In this document: piece by piece, positions 44,283 to 53,191 of the stretch
How the letters are laid out: every line of letters starts with the position of its first letter
How positions within the stretch are numbered: the first letter of the stretch is position 1
DNA from: Anaerosporobacter mobilis DSM 15930
GTDB lineage: Bacteria > Bacillota > Clostridia > Lachnospirales > Lachnospiraceae
NCBI RefSeq assembly: GCF_900142955.1
Contig: NZ_FRCP01000015.1
Location: 62,001-126,000, forward strand
DNA: 64,000 nucleotides
Direction: 5' to 3'
Made by a program: the position numbers and the translations under genes
Notes under the pieces: model-generated
Told to the model about the DNA's origin: nothing
Database searches by the model: none
What the model saw: the letters and a program-made list of their open reading frames with translations, nothing else

Positions 44283-45441
44283 GCTTAACAAGATTCTTAT
44301 CTGACATAACACTGCTATCGTTGTATAAAAGTAATACATCCGTTATACCAAATTGATCTACAATTGCTTCCATTCCCATATTGAGATGCCTCAAATCTAC
44401 AAGAACGACTTCCTCAAAATGATGAGCAAGAATTGGTACCATTGTATGTGCATAAGAATCTTTTACCACTAATAATTTTTTGCCATTCTTATTACCAGAA
44501 GTAACTTGAACCAAAGCATTGTTACCACCTAAGAATATAGAATATTTGTCTACACTATCTAACTGTTCATAGTCAAACAAGGAATCTAATTCCTTTTCTC
44601 CCATGTTGATGTTAACCTTATATTCTCCTCCATCATCAAAAAGAGTTATTTTGTCAGGCGATACATTGGTATTGACTTTATTGTAAACTGTCCCATAAAA
44701 ATCAGAAGTTGCTACTGACTGCTTATATTCATTAAGTGGCTTTGGTGTTAATCCAAGTGATTTAGCCCAAACTTCATAAGCGTAATACGCACCTAGGCTA
44801 GTCCAGTGGTGATCGGTTTTATAATAGATATATTCATCACTCTTATCTTTAAGTGCCTGATTCACATCAACAACTAACTCCTCTGCTACTTTATCAGAAA
44901 CCTTCTTTTCTAACAATTCACGTATATCTTGATTGATTAACCCTTGATCAAAGAATGGTGCATATGGTGGCAGTTTTTCTTGCAAAATATAACCCGCAGT
45001 AGGGGCCAATATGGCTCTCACATGTTCTATTCCTAACTTTTCTTCATACTTAGCTAAGAACTGTGCAATCCATTTTTTATTCTTCTCCCATTGCTCTTGA
45101 TCGATATCTTTATCTTCTACCTTTTCAATCAGATATCCATCTTTTGCAAAGTATACATTATTAATATCTTGTTTTCCTGCCATCCTCTCCGCTATGGTTT
45201 TAATACGAATCCATTGGTCTCTTCCTACGAATTGATCAGTAATATAGGTTTCGTATTTGGCTGTGAATTCTCCCTTAAGGATAGCTTCCTTAGAGAACTT
45301 AGGCATCTGTTCTAGATACCTTCTCTCCCTCTCGGAGTAATCTTTTGGTTTCGTTACTAAGCTGGCAATTGTAAATCCAAAGATGAATAAGCAAAATATC
45401 CCACAAGTTATTATATTTAAACGTTTTTTATTATCTTTCAT
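44272..45441 (-). CDS. DHHW-family extracytoplasmic protein (acyl-transfer partner)
   Basis: 389 residues with an N-terminal membrane anchor (about 8-30). The defining D210-H211-H212-W213 motif (TDHHWTSLGAYYAY) resembles the AlgJ/AlgX catalytic signature of SGNH-like acetyltransferases, and VKDSYAH contains the catalytic-type Ser. PF14286 proteins accompany MBOAT acyltransferases and probably pass the acyl group to a surface polymer. It starts 18 bases after the MBOAT stop and is the last gene of the sigma/anti-sigma operon. Confidence 0.9.
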   Translation of the reverse strand: MKDNKKRLNIITCGIFCLFIFGFTIASLVTKPKDYSERERRYLEQMPKFSKEAILKGEFTAKYETYITDQFVGRDQWIRIKTIAERMAGKQDINNVYFAKDGYLIEKVEDKDIDQEQWEKNKKWIAQFLAKYEEKLGIEHVRAILAPTAGYILQEKLPPYAPFFDQGLINQDIRELLEKKVSDKVAEELVVDVNQALKDKSDEYIYYKTDHHWTSLGAYYAYEVWAKSLGLTPKPLNEYKQSVATSDFYGTVYNKVNTNVSPDKITLFDDGGEYKVNINMGEKELDSLFDYEQLDSVDKYSIFLGGNNALVQVTSGNKNGKKLLVVKDSYAHTMVPILAHHFEEVVLVDLRHLNMGMEAIVDQFGITDVLLLYNDSSVMSDKNLVKLTN

Positions 45442-45459
45442 AATAAATCCTACTCCTTC

Positions 45460-46872
45460 CTAAAATCTAAAATATAAAAATGGATTATAGGACGCATCAA
45501 CAAGATATGCTACTGATAAGAATAATATCAATAGATAAAAGATGTTACTAATAATCGTAGTTGGTATCGTTACTTTCTCCATCTTCTTCTTAACAAGTTT
45601 CGTTATTACACCTGAAGAAGCTAGGATTAGAATTATGAGTAATATCCCATTATTATATAACAGATATAGCGTATCTCCATTTATAAATGAATTATTTAAC
45701 CCACCAAACATTGCTGCAAAATATGCTTTTCCTCTTGAGACATTGTCAAAAGCAAATATTACCCAACCTAATAATATAAAGAACATGGCGTATATTCTTG
45801 CTACCCACGCTGGTGCCTTTTCTAGATATCGTAGTAAAAAGATCTTTTCTACCATTAATAAAACTGCAAAATACAATCCCCAGTATAAGAAATTCATACT
45901 TGCTCCATGCCAGATACCTGTTAATAACCATACGATAAAGATATTACGAATCTGCTTTCCTAATCCCTTTCTACTTCCTCCAAGAGGAATATATACATAA
46001 TCACGGAACCAACTGCTTAATGATATATGCCATCTACGCCAAAACTCAGTAATACTCTTTGAAATATATGGATAATTAAAGTTCTCTAAGAAAGTGAAGC
46101 CAAACATATGACCAAGTCCGATGGCCATATCAGAGTACCCCGAAAAATCAAAATAGATTTGGAATGCAAACGCTAAGATTCCAATCCATGCAGTTAGAAT
46201 AGGTACATTCTCTATATTCATTGCACTGATGTTATCCCAAAGCAAACCAATGTTATTGGCTAATAATACTTTCTTACCTAAACCAATTACAAAACGTTGA
46301 ATACCATATGCAAATTGCCCTACGGTCTCTCTTCTGCTCTTTAATTGTTTATCAACTTGGTTATACTGAATAATTGGACCAGCAATCAACTGTGGGAATA
46401 ACGTTACATACGCACCAAAACTAATAATATTCTTCTGGACAGTTGCATCGCCACGATAGATGTCAATTGTATACGACATAGTTTGGAATGTATAGAACGA
46501 TATACCAATTGGCAGTGCTAAGGACAATGGCGTAAGTGATCCACCTGCAACTTTATTGATAATATCGATTACAAAATCTGTATATTTAAAGAATCCTAAT
46601 AAACTCAAATTAATAATAACTGCCAAGATAACAAAGATTTTGGCTTTGCTTCTCTGGCCTTTTTTAATATAATAATCTACGAATCTACCATTCGCATAAT
46701 CTACTACAGTGGAGAATAACATCAGCAGAATATAAACAGGTTCTCCCCATGCATAGAATAATAAGCTCATGAAGAACAATACCGCGTTACGATATGCACG
46801 AGGCACAATATAATACAATAGTAACACTACTGGTAGGTATCGAAACAGAAATAATAAACTACTAAAAACCAT
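45460..46872 (-). CDS. MBOAT-family membrane O-acyltransferase (DltB/AlgI type)
   Basis: 470 residues, about 11 membrane helices. Catalytic histidine region GIWHGASMNFLYWGLYF, plus the MBOAT signature FWRRWHISLSSWFRDYVYIPLGGSR and LIAGPIIQYN. It should bring acyl groups across the membrane for O-acetylation of a wall or exopolymer. Upstream neighbour is the anti-sigma gene, four bases away, and the DHHW protein follows, a conserved pair in clostridia. Acceptor polymer unknown; the teichoic-type polymer made elsewhere in this window is one possibility. Confidence 0.94.
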   Translation of the reverse strand: MVFSSLLFLFRYLPVVLLLYYIVPRAYRNAVLFFMSLLFYAWGEPVYILLMLFSTVVDYANGRFVDYYIKKGQRSKAKIFVILAVIINLSLLGFFKYTDFVIDIINKVAGGSLTPLSLALPIGISFYTFQTMSYTIDIYRGDATVQKNIISFGAYVTLFPQLIAGPIIQYNQVDKQLKSRRETVGQFAYGIQRFVIGLGKKVLLANNIGLLWDNISAMNIENVPILTAWIGILAFAFQIYFDFSGYSDMAIGLGHMFGFTFLENFNYPYISKSITEFWRRWHISLSSWFRDYVYIPLGGSRKGLGKQIRNIFIVWLLTGIWHGASMNFLYWGLYFAVLLMVEKIFLLRYLEKAPAWVARIYAMFFILLGWVIFAFDNVSRGKAYFAAMFGGLNNSFINGDTLYLLYNNGILLIILILASSGVITKLVKKKMEKVTIPTTIISNIFYLLILFLSVAYLVDASYNPFLYFRF

Positions 46873-46876
46873 TACT

Positions 46877-47503
46877 CTACTCCTTTATCTGAATTGTATC
46901 AATTGGATAAACAGCAATTGTATCTGCGATAGGCTTTCCCGCCAACTCCTGACCAAACTGTTTATTCAAAGCATCTTGAATATCTGTTAATAAAGAAACT
47001 GGAGCTTCCACATAAGTAAACGATATATTCGTTCCAATTGTGGCTTTCTCTAACTCATCTCTATTAAATCCATTATCATACAAAACAATATATGACAAAC
47101 CCGCATCTGCTGCATTACGTTCACTCGGTGCTACCAAATAATACCCTTCCCCATTATTGATATAAGAATCCACAAGGATTCCTTCTCCACCAATTGTTTC
47201 TGCAGGAAGTACACGTTGATTATCTATTCCGTAAGCTGCTGGTTCAATTGAATACTCATCAACATTGTCAGACACTTGTTTTCCTTGATTCACCAATATA
47301 TTTGGTATTAAGATAACTGCTACTACAGCCATAGCCACAACGGCCATACCTGCACGAAATTTATTTGTGTTAAAATTCCTTCGAAACCAAGATTTGTTTT
47401 TCTTTACTATCGAATAACTTCCTTGCTTATTATGTGTTTCCTGTTCCTGTAACATGCGAGCTTTTTCGTATATACCGTCTATAAACTCTTTATCACTTTT
47501 CAT
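46877..47503 (-). CDS. Membrane anti-sigma factor-like protein
   Basis: 208 residues. A cytoplasmic N-terminal part (1-48, helical, KEFIDGIYEKARMLQEQE), one transmembrane helix (about 50-72, AGMAVVAMAVVAVILIPNIL) and an extracytoplasmic domain (75-208). It overlaps the ECF sigma gene by 11 bases, the standard coupling of sigma and anti-sigma. No zinc HxxxCxxC motif is seen, so it is not a ZAS protein. By context it sequesters the ECF sigma until an envelope signal is sensed. Confidence 0.8.
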   Translation of the reverse strand: MKSDKEFIDGIYEKARMLQEQETHNKQGSYSIVKKNKSWFRRNFNTNKFRAGMAVVAMAVVAVILIPNILVNQGKQVSDNVDEYSIEPAAYGIDNQRVLPAETIGGEGILVDSYINNGEGYYLVAPSERNAADAGLSYIVLYDNGFNRDELEKATIGTNISFTYVEAPVSLLTDIQDALNKQFGQELAGKPIADTIAVYPIDTIQIKE

Positions 47504-48080
47504 ACGTAAAGCCCTCCTCTTCCAACATTTTTCTCAGCGATTTCCTGGCCCGATGAACCAATACTTTAACTTGGGATGTAGTTTTTCCCAGTACATCAGC
47601 TGCTTCTTTATAAGAAAAGTCTTCAAAATCAATTAATATAAGCACTCTAGCATACTCTTCTTTCATTCTCTCTAGTGTGTGAGCTATCAGTCCTTTATTC
47701 TCCTGCTGAATAATATAATCAATTAACTCATCTTCTTCACTAGATATCTCCGTCTGCTCTTCTATATTGACTGTATATTGCATATGTTTGTTTTTACGAA
47801 TATAATCGATTGCCTTATTACGACCTATAGTAAATAAGTAAGTCTTAAAACTTGTTTTTCCATTATAACGTTCTTTATAAACATATACATCGACGAAGGC
47901 ATCCTGAGCAATATCCTCAGCAATATTTAGATCTTGTAGATACCTATTTAAAAAATAGATTAACATGTTTTTATATGCAAGAACTAATTCTTCAAACCCT
48001 TCTATATCTCCATTAATAAATCTCTGATATCGTTCTTTATCCAATTCATTTAAGTTATCTTTGTTTTCATTCAAATTCAT
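47493..48080 (-). CDS. ECF sigma factor (sigma-70 family)
   Basis: 195 residues. Region 2 (about 20-95: LAYKNMLIYFLNRYLQDLNIAEDIAQDAFVDVY, in part; YLFTIGRNKAIDYIRK) and region 4 (about 130-190: LERMKEEYARVLILIDFEDFSYKEAADVLGKT, in part; QVKVLVHRARKSLRK). First gene of an operon with anti-sigma, MBOAT and DHHW genes. It probably drives its own promoter. The leader of about 150 bases has a GTTACG / CGTAAC hairpin and a repeated GTTAA(C/T)TCTTG sequence, whose role is unclear. A TATAAT at 48238-48233 may be its -10. Confidence 0.92.
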   Translation of the reverse strand: MNLNENKDNLNELDKERYQRFINGDIEGFEELVLAYKNMLIYFLNRYLQDLNIAEDIAQDAFVDVYVYKERYNGKTSFKTYLFTIGRNKAIDYIRKNKHMQYTVNIEEQTEISSEEDELIDYIIQQENKGLIAHTLERMKEEYARVLILIDFEDFSYKEAADVLGKTTSQVKVLVHRARKSLRKMLEEEGFTYEK

Positions 48081-48257
48081 TAATCAATACCCTCCAAGGT
48101 ATAATAATTCTTACCCTTTAGTAACGACAGTAACTAAGTAAACTCCAAGAGTTAACATATGACTCCTCAGAAGTTACGGTTTAGCACATCACGTAACCTC
48201 AAGAATTAACTTTGCTACTTCACATAAACTATATTATACCATGTTAGGCAATTGATA

Positions 48258-48298
48258 AACAACAGGTACCGAATATATTACTCGCTACCTGTTGTTTT
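48258..48298 (-). terminator. Terminator after the DUF4358 lipoprotein gene
   Basis: AAACAACAGGTA / TACCTGTTGTTT, perfect 12-bp stem with a 17-base loop about 30 bases past the lipoprotein stop. Confidence 0.85.
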
Positions 48299-48329
48299 AT
48301 ATCTAATTACGTAATCCGATTACGTAACC

Positions 48330-48887
48330 TTATTTTGTAAGAACTTTATTAATTGCATCCACAGCAATTTGAGCTTGTTCTTTTGCTGCTGCAAGAATTG
48401 CATCCTCGCCTTTTTCTTCCACTTCCATAGGAATATCACCTAATAAGATAAAGAATACATAGTTACCCACTTGTTCAACCCTTGATGCTTGAACCTTAAT
48501 CTGATTCATTGGATATTGCATTGAATCATTCACTAAATAATCACGGTATGAATTAAGTGCATCAACAACTTCTTTTACGTTTGCTTCCTTTGCTTTAATT
48601 GCAACAAATGTATCTACTTGAGCACTTATCATTGGTCCCTGGGCAACGAACTCTTCATACCAGTCCTCTTTTACGCCAAAGATACTTTCTAATGCTTGTG
48701 CATCATAATCCATATTAGGTATATACGCTTCTCCATATGCATCTTTTACCGCTGTTTGAATCTCACTTACTGGTACGTCTTTTACATTTCCTGTTCCTTG
48801 GTCGTCTTTTTTACTAGAACATGCAGCCAAAGAAAATGCCATTATTCCTACCATAACTAAACTAACAATTTTTTTCATTCTTCTCAT
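48330..48887 (-). CDS. DUF4358 lipoprotein
   Basis: 185 residues from Met 48887, which has GGAGG eight bases upstream (a TTG further up is the ribosome site itself). Signal peptide with lipobox MAFSLAAC and an acidic-basic SSKKDDQ start, so a membrane lipoprotein. The remaining domain (VSEIQTAVKDAYGEAYIPNM, KEANVKEVVDALNSYRDYLV) matches DUF4358, commonly found beside MBOAT/DHHW genes in clostridia. Function unknown; probably works at the surface with the acylation system that follows. Confidence 0.85.
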   Translation of the reverse strand: MRRMKKIVSLVMVGIMAFSLAACSSKKDDQGTGNVKDVPVSEIQTAVKDAYGEAYIPNMDYDAQALESIFGVKEDWYEEFVAQGPMISAQVDTFVAIKAKEANVKEVVDALNSYRDYLVNDSMQYPMNQIKVQASRVEQVGNYVFFILLGDIPMEVEEKGEDAILAAAKEQAQIAVDAINKVLTK

Positions 48888-49009
48888 ATTATTTTCCTCC
48901 AATATCGTGCGCGCTTTTGGCGCAATTCTTATTCATATTATTATTGTTTTAATGTTTACACTTATTATTCGTAAATGAGAAGAAAAGGTTACACCTTTTT
49001 TTATTTTTT

Positions 49010-50386
49010 TTATTCTACTATATTATTGAGCCAAACTCCCTTTTTAACCAAGACATAACCAATAATACATTTAATTATATCTGCAAATTGACAAATAAAA
49101 TAAATCCATAAAATCGACATACCTGTAAGTCTAGTTAAAAATAATGCCACTGGGATACTTACTACCCATACAAAACAACTGTCAAAAAGGAAAGTTATTA
49201 CTGTCTTACCTCCCGAACGTAACGTAAAATAGGCCGCATTTAAAAATGCCTGTATAGGCATCATAAGTGCAACAATGCGTATAAACGAGCGGGCAAGGTA
49301 TTTTACTTCTTCATCTGTTTTGTAGATATTAACAAATACATGGGCAATTGCACCCATGAAAAGTCCAACTACTATACTTGTTATAACAGAGAAGAATATC
49401 ATCTTGTTTGCCGTATCCTTCGCTTCTTCCATCTTACCTGCACCGAGTAGCTGCCCTACAACAATAGATACTGTGCTACCCATAGCAATAAATACAATAT
49501 TGAACATATTAGAAATAGTTGATGATATATTGTACCCAGCAACAACAGCAATGCCACGAACAGAATAACACTGCATAAGCATCGCCATACCTGCCGACCA
49601 TAGTGCTTCATTCACTAATAATGGCATTCCCTTTACTATTATTTGTTTACTCAAATCTGTTGGTATTCGTAATGTCCGATATATTCCCACAATAAACTGG
49701 TTCTTTTTATAATGAATATGTGTCCACACAATAATAATTCCTGCTTCAATAAATCTAGCAATAACAGTTGCTATAGCAGCTCCTTCCACACCAAGTGCAG
49801 GGGCTCCAAATTTACCAAATATAAGAATATAATTTAGTGTAGTGTTGACGATAACAGAGATAATACCTGCTATCATAGGCGTAAGCGTTTGTCCCGTTTC
49901 TCGCAATGTACTAGCATATATTTGAATCATCATGAAAGGTATAAGTCCAATTAACATGATTCTCATATAACTCTCTCCATAGGAAAGTGCCAATGTAATA
50001 TTCCCTACATTACTGCCTTCATGAAGATACATTGATATTAATGACGTTCCAAAACCCGAGAATATAATCATGCTAATCGCAAGCATTATTGTACATATAA
50101 TAATCTTAAAACGAAATGCACTTCTTACTCCTTCCTGATTATCTTGTCCGTAAAACTGCGCTCCGAAAATTCCTGCTCCCGATACACCACCAAAGATACA
50201 GAGGTTGAACACAAAAAATAATTGGTTCACAATTGCGACACCAGACATCTGTTCCGTTCCAACCCTACCTACCATGATATTATCTATCATTCCAACAAAA
50301 TTCGTAATTCCATTCTGTATCATAATAGGAATCGCAATTCCTAGTATCATACGATAGAATTTTTTGTCTCCAATTAGCTTTCTCAT
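49010..50386 (-). CDS. MATE-family multidrug/metabolite exporter
   Basis: 458 residues, 12 helices in two related halves (first half opens GIAIPIMIQNGITNFVGMIDNIMVG; second opens MPLLVNEALWSAGMAMLMQCYSVRG, both partly cited). NorM/DinF-type Na+ or H+ antiporter exporting cationic compounds; the substrate is not predictable. Downstream of the stop on the minus strand lies the DUF4358 lipoprotein gene, about 120 bases away, probably a separate unit. The upstream leader contains two hairpins (50467-50527), one followed by five T, that may attenuate expression. Confidence 0.92.
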   Translation of the reverse strand: MRKLIGDKKFYRMILGIAIPIMIQNGITNFVGMIDNIMVGRVGTEQMSGVAIVNQLFFVFNLCIFGGVSGAGIFGAQFYGQDNQEGVRSAFRFKIIICTIMLAISMIIFSGFGTSLISMYLHEGSNVGNITLALSYGESYMRIMLIGLIPFMMIQIYASTLRETGQTLTPMIAGIISVIVNTTLNYILIFGKFGAPALGVEGAAIATVIARFIEAGIIIVWTHIHYKKNQFIVGIYRTLRIPTDLSKQIIVKGMPLLVNEALWSAGMAMLMQCYSVRGIAVVAGYNISSTISNMFNIVFIAMGSTVSIVVGQLLGAGKMEEAKDTANKMIFFSVITSIVVGLFMGAIAHVFVNIYKTDEEVKYLARSFIRIVALMMPIQAFLNAAYFTLRSGGKTVITFLFDSCFVWVVSIPVALFLTRLTGMSILWIYFICQFADIIKCIIGYVLVKKGVWLNNIVE

Positions 50387-50466
50387 AACATTCTCCTTTT
50401 TTAATTACTCAGACTTTGCACTTGAAGATTTCGAAGAGTAGCTAACTGCTATGTTCAACGAAAAAC

Positions 50467-50527
50467 CCTCTCTCGCGAGGTAATTCGACAGCTGCAATTC
50501 TAAAGAAAATTAAATTGAAACTGTCGA
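50467..50527 (-). promoter_or_regulatory. Leader hairpins before the MATE gene (possible attenuator)
   Basis: On the minus strand a stem TCGACAG...CTGTCGA (50527-50485, with internal CAATT/AATTG) is followed by CCTCGCGAGAGAGG and five T (50480-50461). The second stem is short. The gap 50387-50637 has no gene. Confidence 0.4.
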
Positions 50528-50637
50528 CTCATTCTACTATAACAATTTCTATTAAAAACTGCTATAATAATTTTGCCTTAAACTAGTACAAATCTACCAG
50601 TTTATGTTTTGTTATTAGAATCTTAATAAACATTAAG

Positions 50638-50666
50638 TTGTATCACTTATCTAGCTATGCTATAAT
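50638..50666 (+). promoter_or_regulatory. Promoter of the small zinc-ribbon gene
   Basis: TTGTAT (50638-50643), 17-base spacer, TATAAT (50661-50666), about 80 bases before the ATG. Confidence 0.7.
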
Positions 50667-50750
50667 GATGTGGTATTATTAATTATTTGTGTATTATTTA
50701 AACTTTTGAGTTTAATTAGTTACAAACTTGTTCACCTAAGGAGGATATCA

Positions 50751-50975
50751 ATGACTAATATCACAGCAGATGTAAAGTGTCCATACTGTAAAATTGGATT
50801 TGAGATTAATGTAGATTTAGAAGCAGAAGATGAAACAGAATTAGAAGGTGCAAACTCTTTCGACATCGATTTTGATGAAATGGAGTGCCCTAATTGTGAA
50901 AACTTCTTTGCTATGCATGGTAAAGTAGAAAAAGTTGATGAGGAATTCAAATTAGTAATTGAATCAATTGACTAA
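50751..50975 (+). CDS. Small zinc-ribbon-like protein (74 aa)
   Basis: 74 residues from ATG 50751, chosen because AAGGAGG lies six bases ahead; a longer in-frame start at 50670 overlaps the promoter. Two cysteine pairs, VKCPYCKIGFE (residues 8-18) and ECPNCENFFAMH (about 45-56), separated by a very acidic stretch (DLEAEDETELEGANSFDIDF), then an acidic tail. The pairs should bind one zinc. Soluble, unknown function. Own promoter and terminator, so an independent unit. Confidence 0.8.
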   Translation: MTNITADVKCPYCKIGFEINVDLEAEDETELEGANSFDIDFDEMECPNCENFFAMHGKVEKVDEEFKLVIESID

Positions 50976-51003
50976 TTAAAGTAAAAATAACTGTATTCCA
51001 TAT

Positions 51004-51026
51004 AAAAAGCTCCTTCGGAGCTTTTT
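51004..51026 (+). terminator. Terminator after the 74-aa gene
   Basis: AAAAAGCTCC-TTC-GGAGCTTTTT, ten-base stem followed by more T, about 30 bases after the stop. Confidence 0.95.
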
Positions 51027-51059
51027 TTGATTTCTAATCCTTAATATTTTCATACAAAA

Positions 51060-51134
51060 AAACAACTTAGCTGCTGAATGCTATCTAGTGAAACGGTGTG
51101 TTCACCTATAGCATCTAGCATAACTAAGTTGTTT
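51060..51134 (-). terminator. Long hairpin ending the htrA transcript
   Basis: AAACAACTTAG / CTAAGTTGTTT outer stem (11 bp) with inner pairings ATGCTAT / ATAGCAT and GTGAA / TTCAC. About 30 bases after the htrA stop, followed on the minus strand by TTTTTTGTATG. Confidence 0.8.
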
Positions 51135-51162
51135 AATATTGCACTCTATGCATTATGGATAT

Positions 51163-52845
51163 TTAATTTCCGAATCCAGGAATCTGTAAGCTTCCATCTT
51201 CACCATAGAATTCACTAAATGGATCAGTTTGTTGATCATTCTGGCTATCATCTGGAGTTGTGGTTCCTTTCGATTCTGAATTATTTGATGTTGTTGTATC
51301 TTCTTTAATTACCTGTGTCTTTTTCTTTAACTTAACTTCGAAAGTTTTCTCTACGAATTGACCATTTTCTAGTCTTTGAATCGTTACATTTACTTTTGTT
51401 CCTGCTCGATAGCTTGATATTCTTTCTTGCATCGCTTCCATAGTAGTAACATTCGTATCATTAATCTTTGTTACGATATCTCTAGGTAAGATTCCACTCT
51501 CTTCTGCAGGTCCACCTTCTACTACGGAGTCAATATAAACACCTTCTGGCCAACCATAACCACTAATCATATCAGAGGATACTGTGCTTCCAGCGATTCC
51601 AAGGAAACCTGCTTCCCCTTCTGCAATCTTTTCACGGTTCATAAGATCATTGATAATTGGCATTGCACGGGTAATTGGAATTGCAAATCCCATACCTTCT
51701 ACAGAACTATCTGCATATTTAACTGAATTAATACCAATAACTTCACCAGCGATATTAAGTAATGCTCCACCACTGTTACCTGGATTAATTGCTGCATCTG
51801 TTTGTAATAATGTCATAGTATTATTCTCGATGGTAACTTCTCTTTCCTTGGCACTAATATAACCAACTGTTGTCGATTGACCATAACCTAATGCATTACC
51901 AATAGCGATAGCCATTTGTCCTACCTTAATATCATCAGAGTTACCTAAAGTGGCAATCTTAATCTTTCCCATCGTATCATCACTAATATCTTTTAATTTA
52001 ACCGCGATTACTGCTAAATCTGCCGTACTATCTTTTCCTTTGATTTCAGCTTGATAGATTTCATCATCAATGAACTTAACTGCAATAGCTTTCGCACCAT
52101 CTACTACATGGTTATTGGTAACAATCAATAATTCATTATCATTCTTACCAACGATAAATCCGGAACCACTACCTTCGACTTCCTGCTCATAGTTTTGGCC
52201 GAACCAATCGTTATAAGATTGTGTCACGGTACTTGTGATTGCCACAATGGAAGGCATTGTTTCATCAACCACATCAGATACGTCTGTATTATATACAACT
52301 CCAGCATTGGAAATCGTCGTTGTTGCAATGGAATTATTACCAGCACCCTGATTGGTATTCAAGGAAGAATTACCAGCTCCTGCGTTTCCTACTATTACAC
52401 TTTCATTTGCTTCTGGATTAATTCTATAATATATTGCATTCGCTCCTAAGAACGCTACACTCGCTATAAGACCGAAAGCAGCAGCTTTTGCTATGAACCT
52501 TACAATATTCTTGCTTTTTTTCTTAGGCTTCTTCTCTTCATTCTCCATCTGAGATACAGGTTCTTCGGAGAAACTTTGTCCTCCATTCATAAAATCATCT
52601 TGTGGTATCTCTTCTTTAACATATCTATAAGAGGTATCTTGATATTGATGAATATCATAGAATTCTCCGCCAGTATACTGTGAATCCTCATTGCTCTTTG
52701 TATCATAGTATCCGTTATTATATTGATTTACCTCTTGGTTACTATTGTTCTGATACTGCTCATTGTAAGTGTTTGTATATTCATTCCAACCATCATTGGA
52801 ATTACTATTTGAATTCATATTGCTATTATCATAATCCTTCTCCAT
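51163..52845 (-). CDS. htrA: HtrA/DegP-like membrane serine protease with PDZ domain
   Basis: 560 residues. A cytoplasmic N-tail rich in Asn/Gln/Tyr (1-108) leads to one transmembrane helix (about 114-138), then an S1C trypsin-like domain with triad H246 (TNNHVVDG), D276 (STADLAVI) and S358 (NPGNSGGALL), one PDZ domain (about 400-500: SVVEGGPAEESGILPRDIV) and an acidic C-tail. It degrades misfolded extracytoplasmic proteins. The unusually long NQ-rich cytoplasmic tail is typical of lachnospiral HtrA homologues. GGAGATAACCT precedes the ATG. Confidence 0.94.
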   Translation of the reverse strand: MEKDYDNSNMNSNSNSNDGWNEYTNTYNEQYQNNSNQEVNQYNNGYYDTKSNEDSQYTGGEFYDIHQYQDTSYRYVKEEIPQDDFMNGGQSFSEEPVSQMENEEKKPKKKSKNIVRFIAKAAAFGLIASVAFLGANAIYYRINPEANESVIVGNAGAGNSSLNTNQGAGNNSIATTTISNAGVVYNTDVSDVVDETMPSIVAITSTVTQSYNDWFGQNYEQEVEGSGSGFIVGKNDNELLIVTNNHVVDGAKAIAVKFIDDEIYQAEIKGKDSTADLAVIAVKLKDISDDTMGKIKIATLGNSDDIKVGQMAIAIGNALGYGQSTTVGYISAKEREVTIENNTMTLLQTDAAINPGNSGGALLNIAGEVIGINSVKYADSSVEGMGFAIPITRAMPIINDLMNREKIAEGEAGFLGIAGSTVSSDMISGYGWPEGVYIDSVVEGGPAEESGILPRDIVTKINDTNVTTMEAMQERISSYRAGTKVNVTIQRLENGQFVEKTFEVKLKKKTQVIKEDTTTSNNSESKGTTTPDDSQNDQQTDPFSEFYGEDGSLQIPGFGN

Positions 52846-53191
52846 AGGTTATCTCCTTTCCATACAAAACATCGTATAGTCTTACACTTTGTGTAATCCC
52901 TAGAAACAGCTTCGCTGTTTCTCATTAGTTACATATGTTACATATATTAAATATATTTATTTAAATGTTATCATAACATCAAAATGTGTAAAGAATGTGA
53001 ATAATAAGAAATTATTAAGAATTTTTTTGTTGTAGATTAAAAGTTGGTAATGTATTATAATAAGGACGTTATGTCATAACTTTTTCCGATCTATGGTTAT
53101 TACATAGCAATTCAGTAATTCTGTTTTTTGGGGAATTTCTGAATACCATTTTATTTATACATTATGAGAATACAGAGGTGATTTCATATCA
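52846..53191. other. Divergent intergenic region between htrA and the sugar transferase gene
   Basis: No gene seen. A perfect hairpin AGAAACAGC-TTC-GCTGTTTCT (52902-52922) lies in the htrA leader and a palindrome TGTTATCATAACA near 52968-52980 close to its presumed promoter. On the plus strand TATAAT at 53056-53061 is a candidate -10 for the sugar transferase, with no good -35. Confidence 0.5.
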
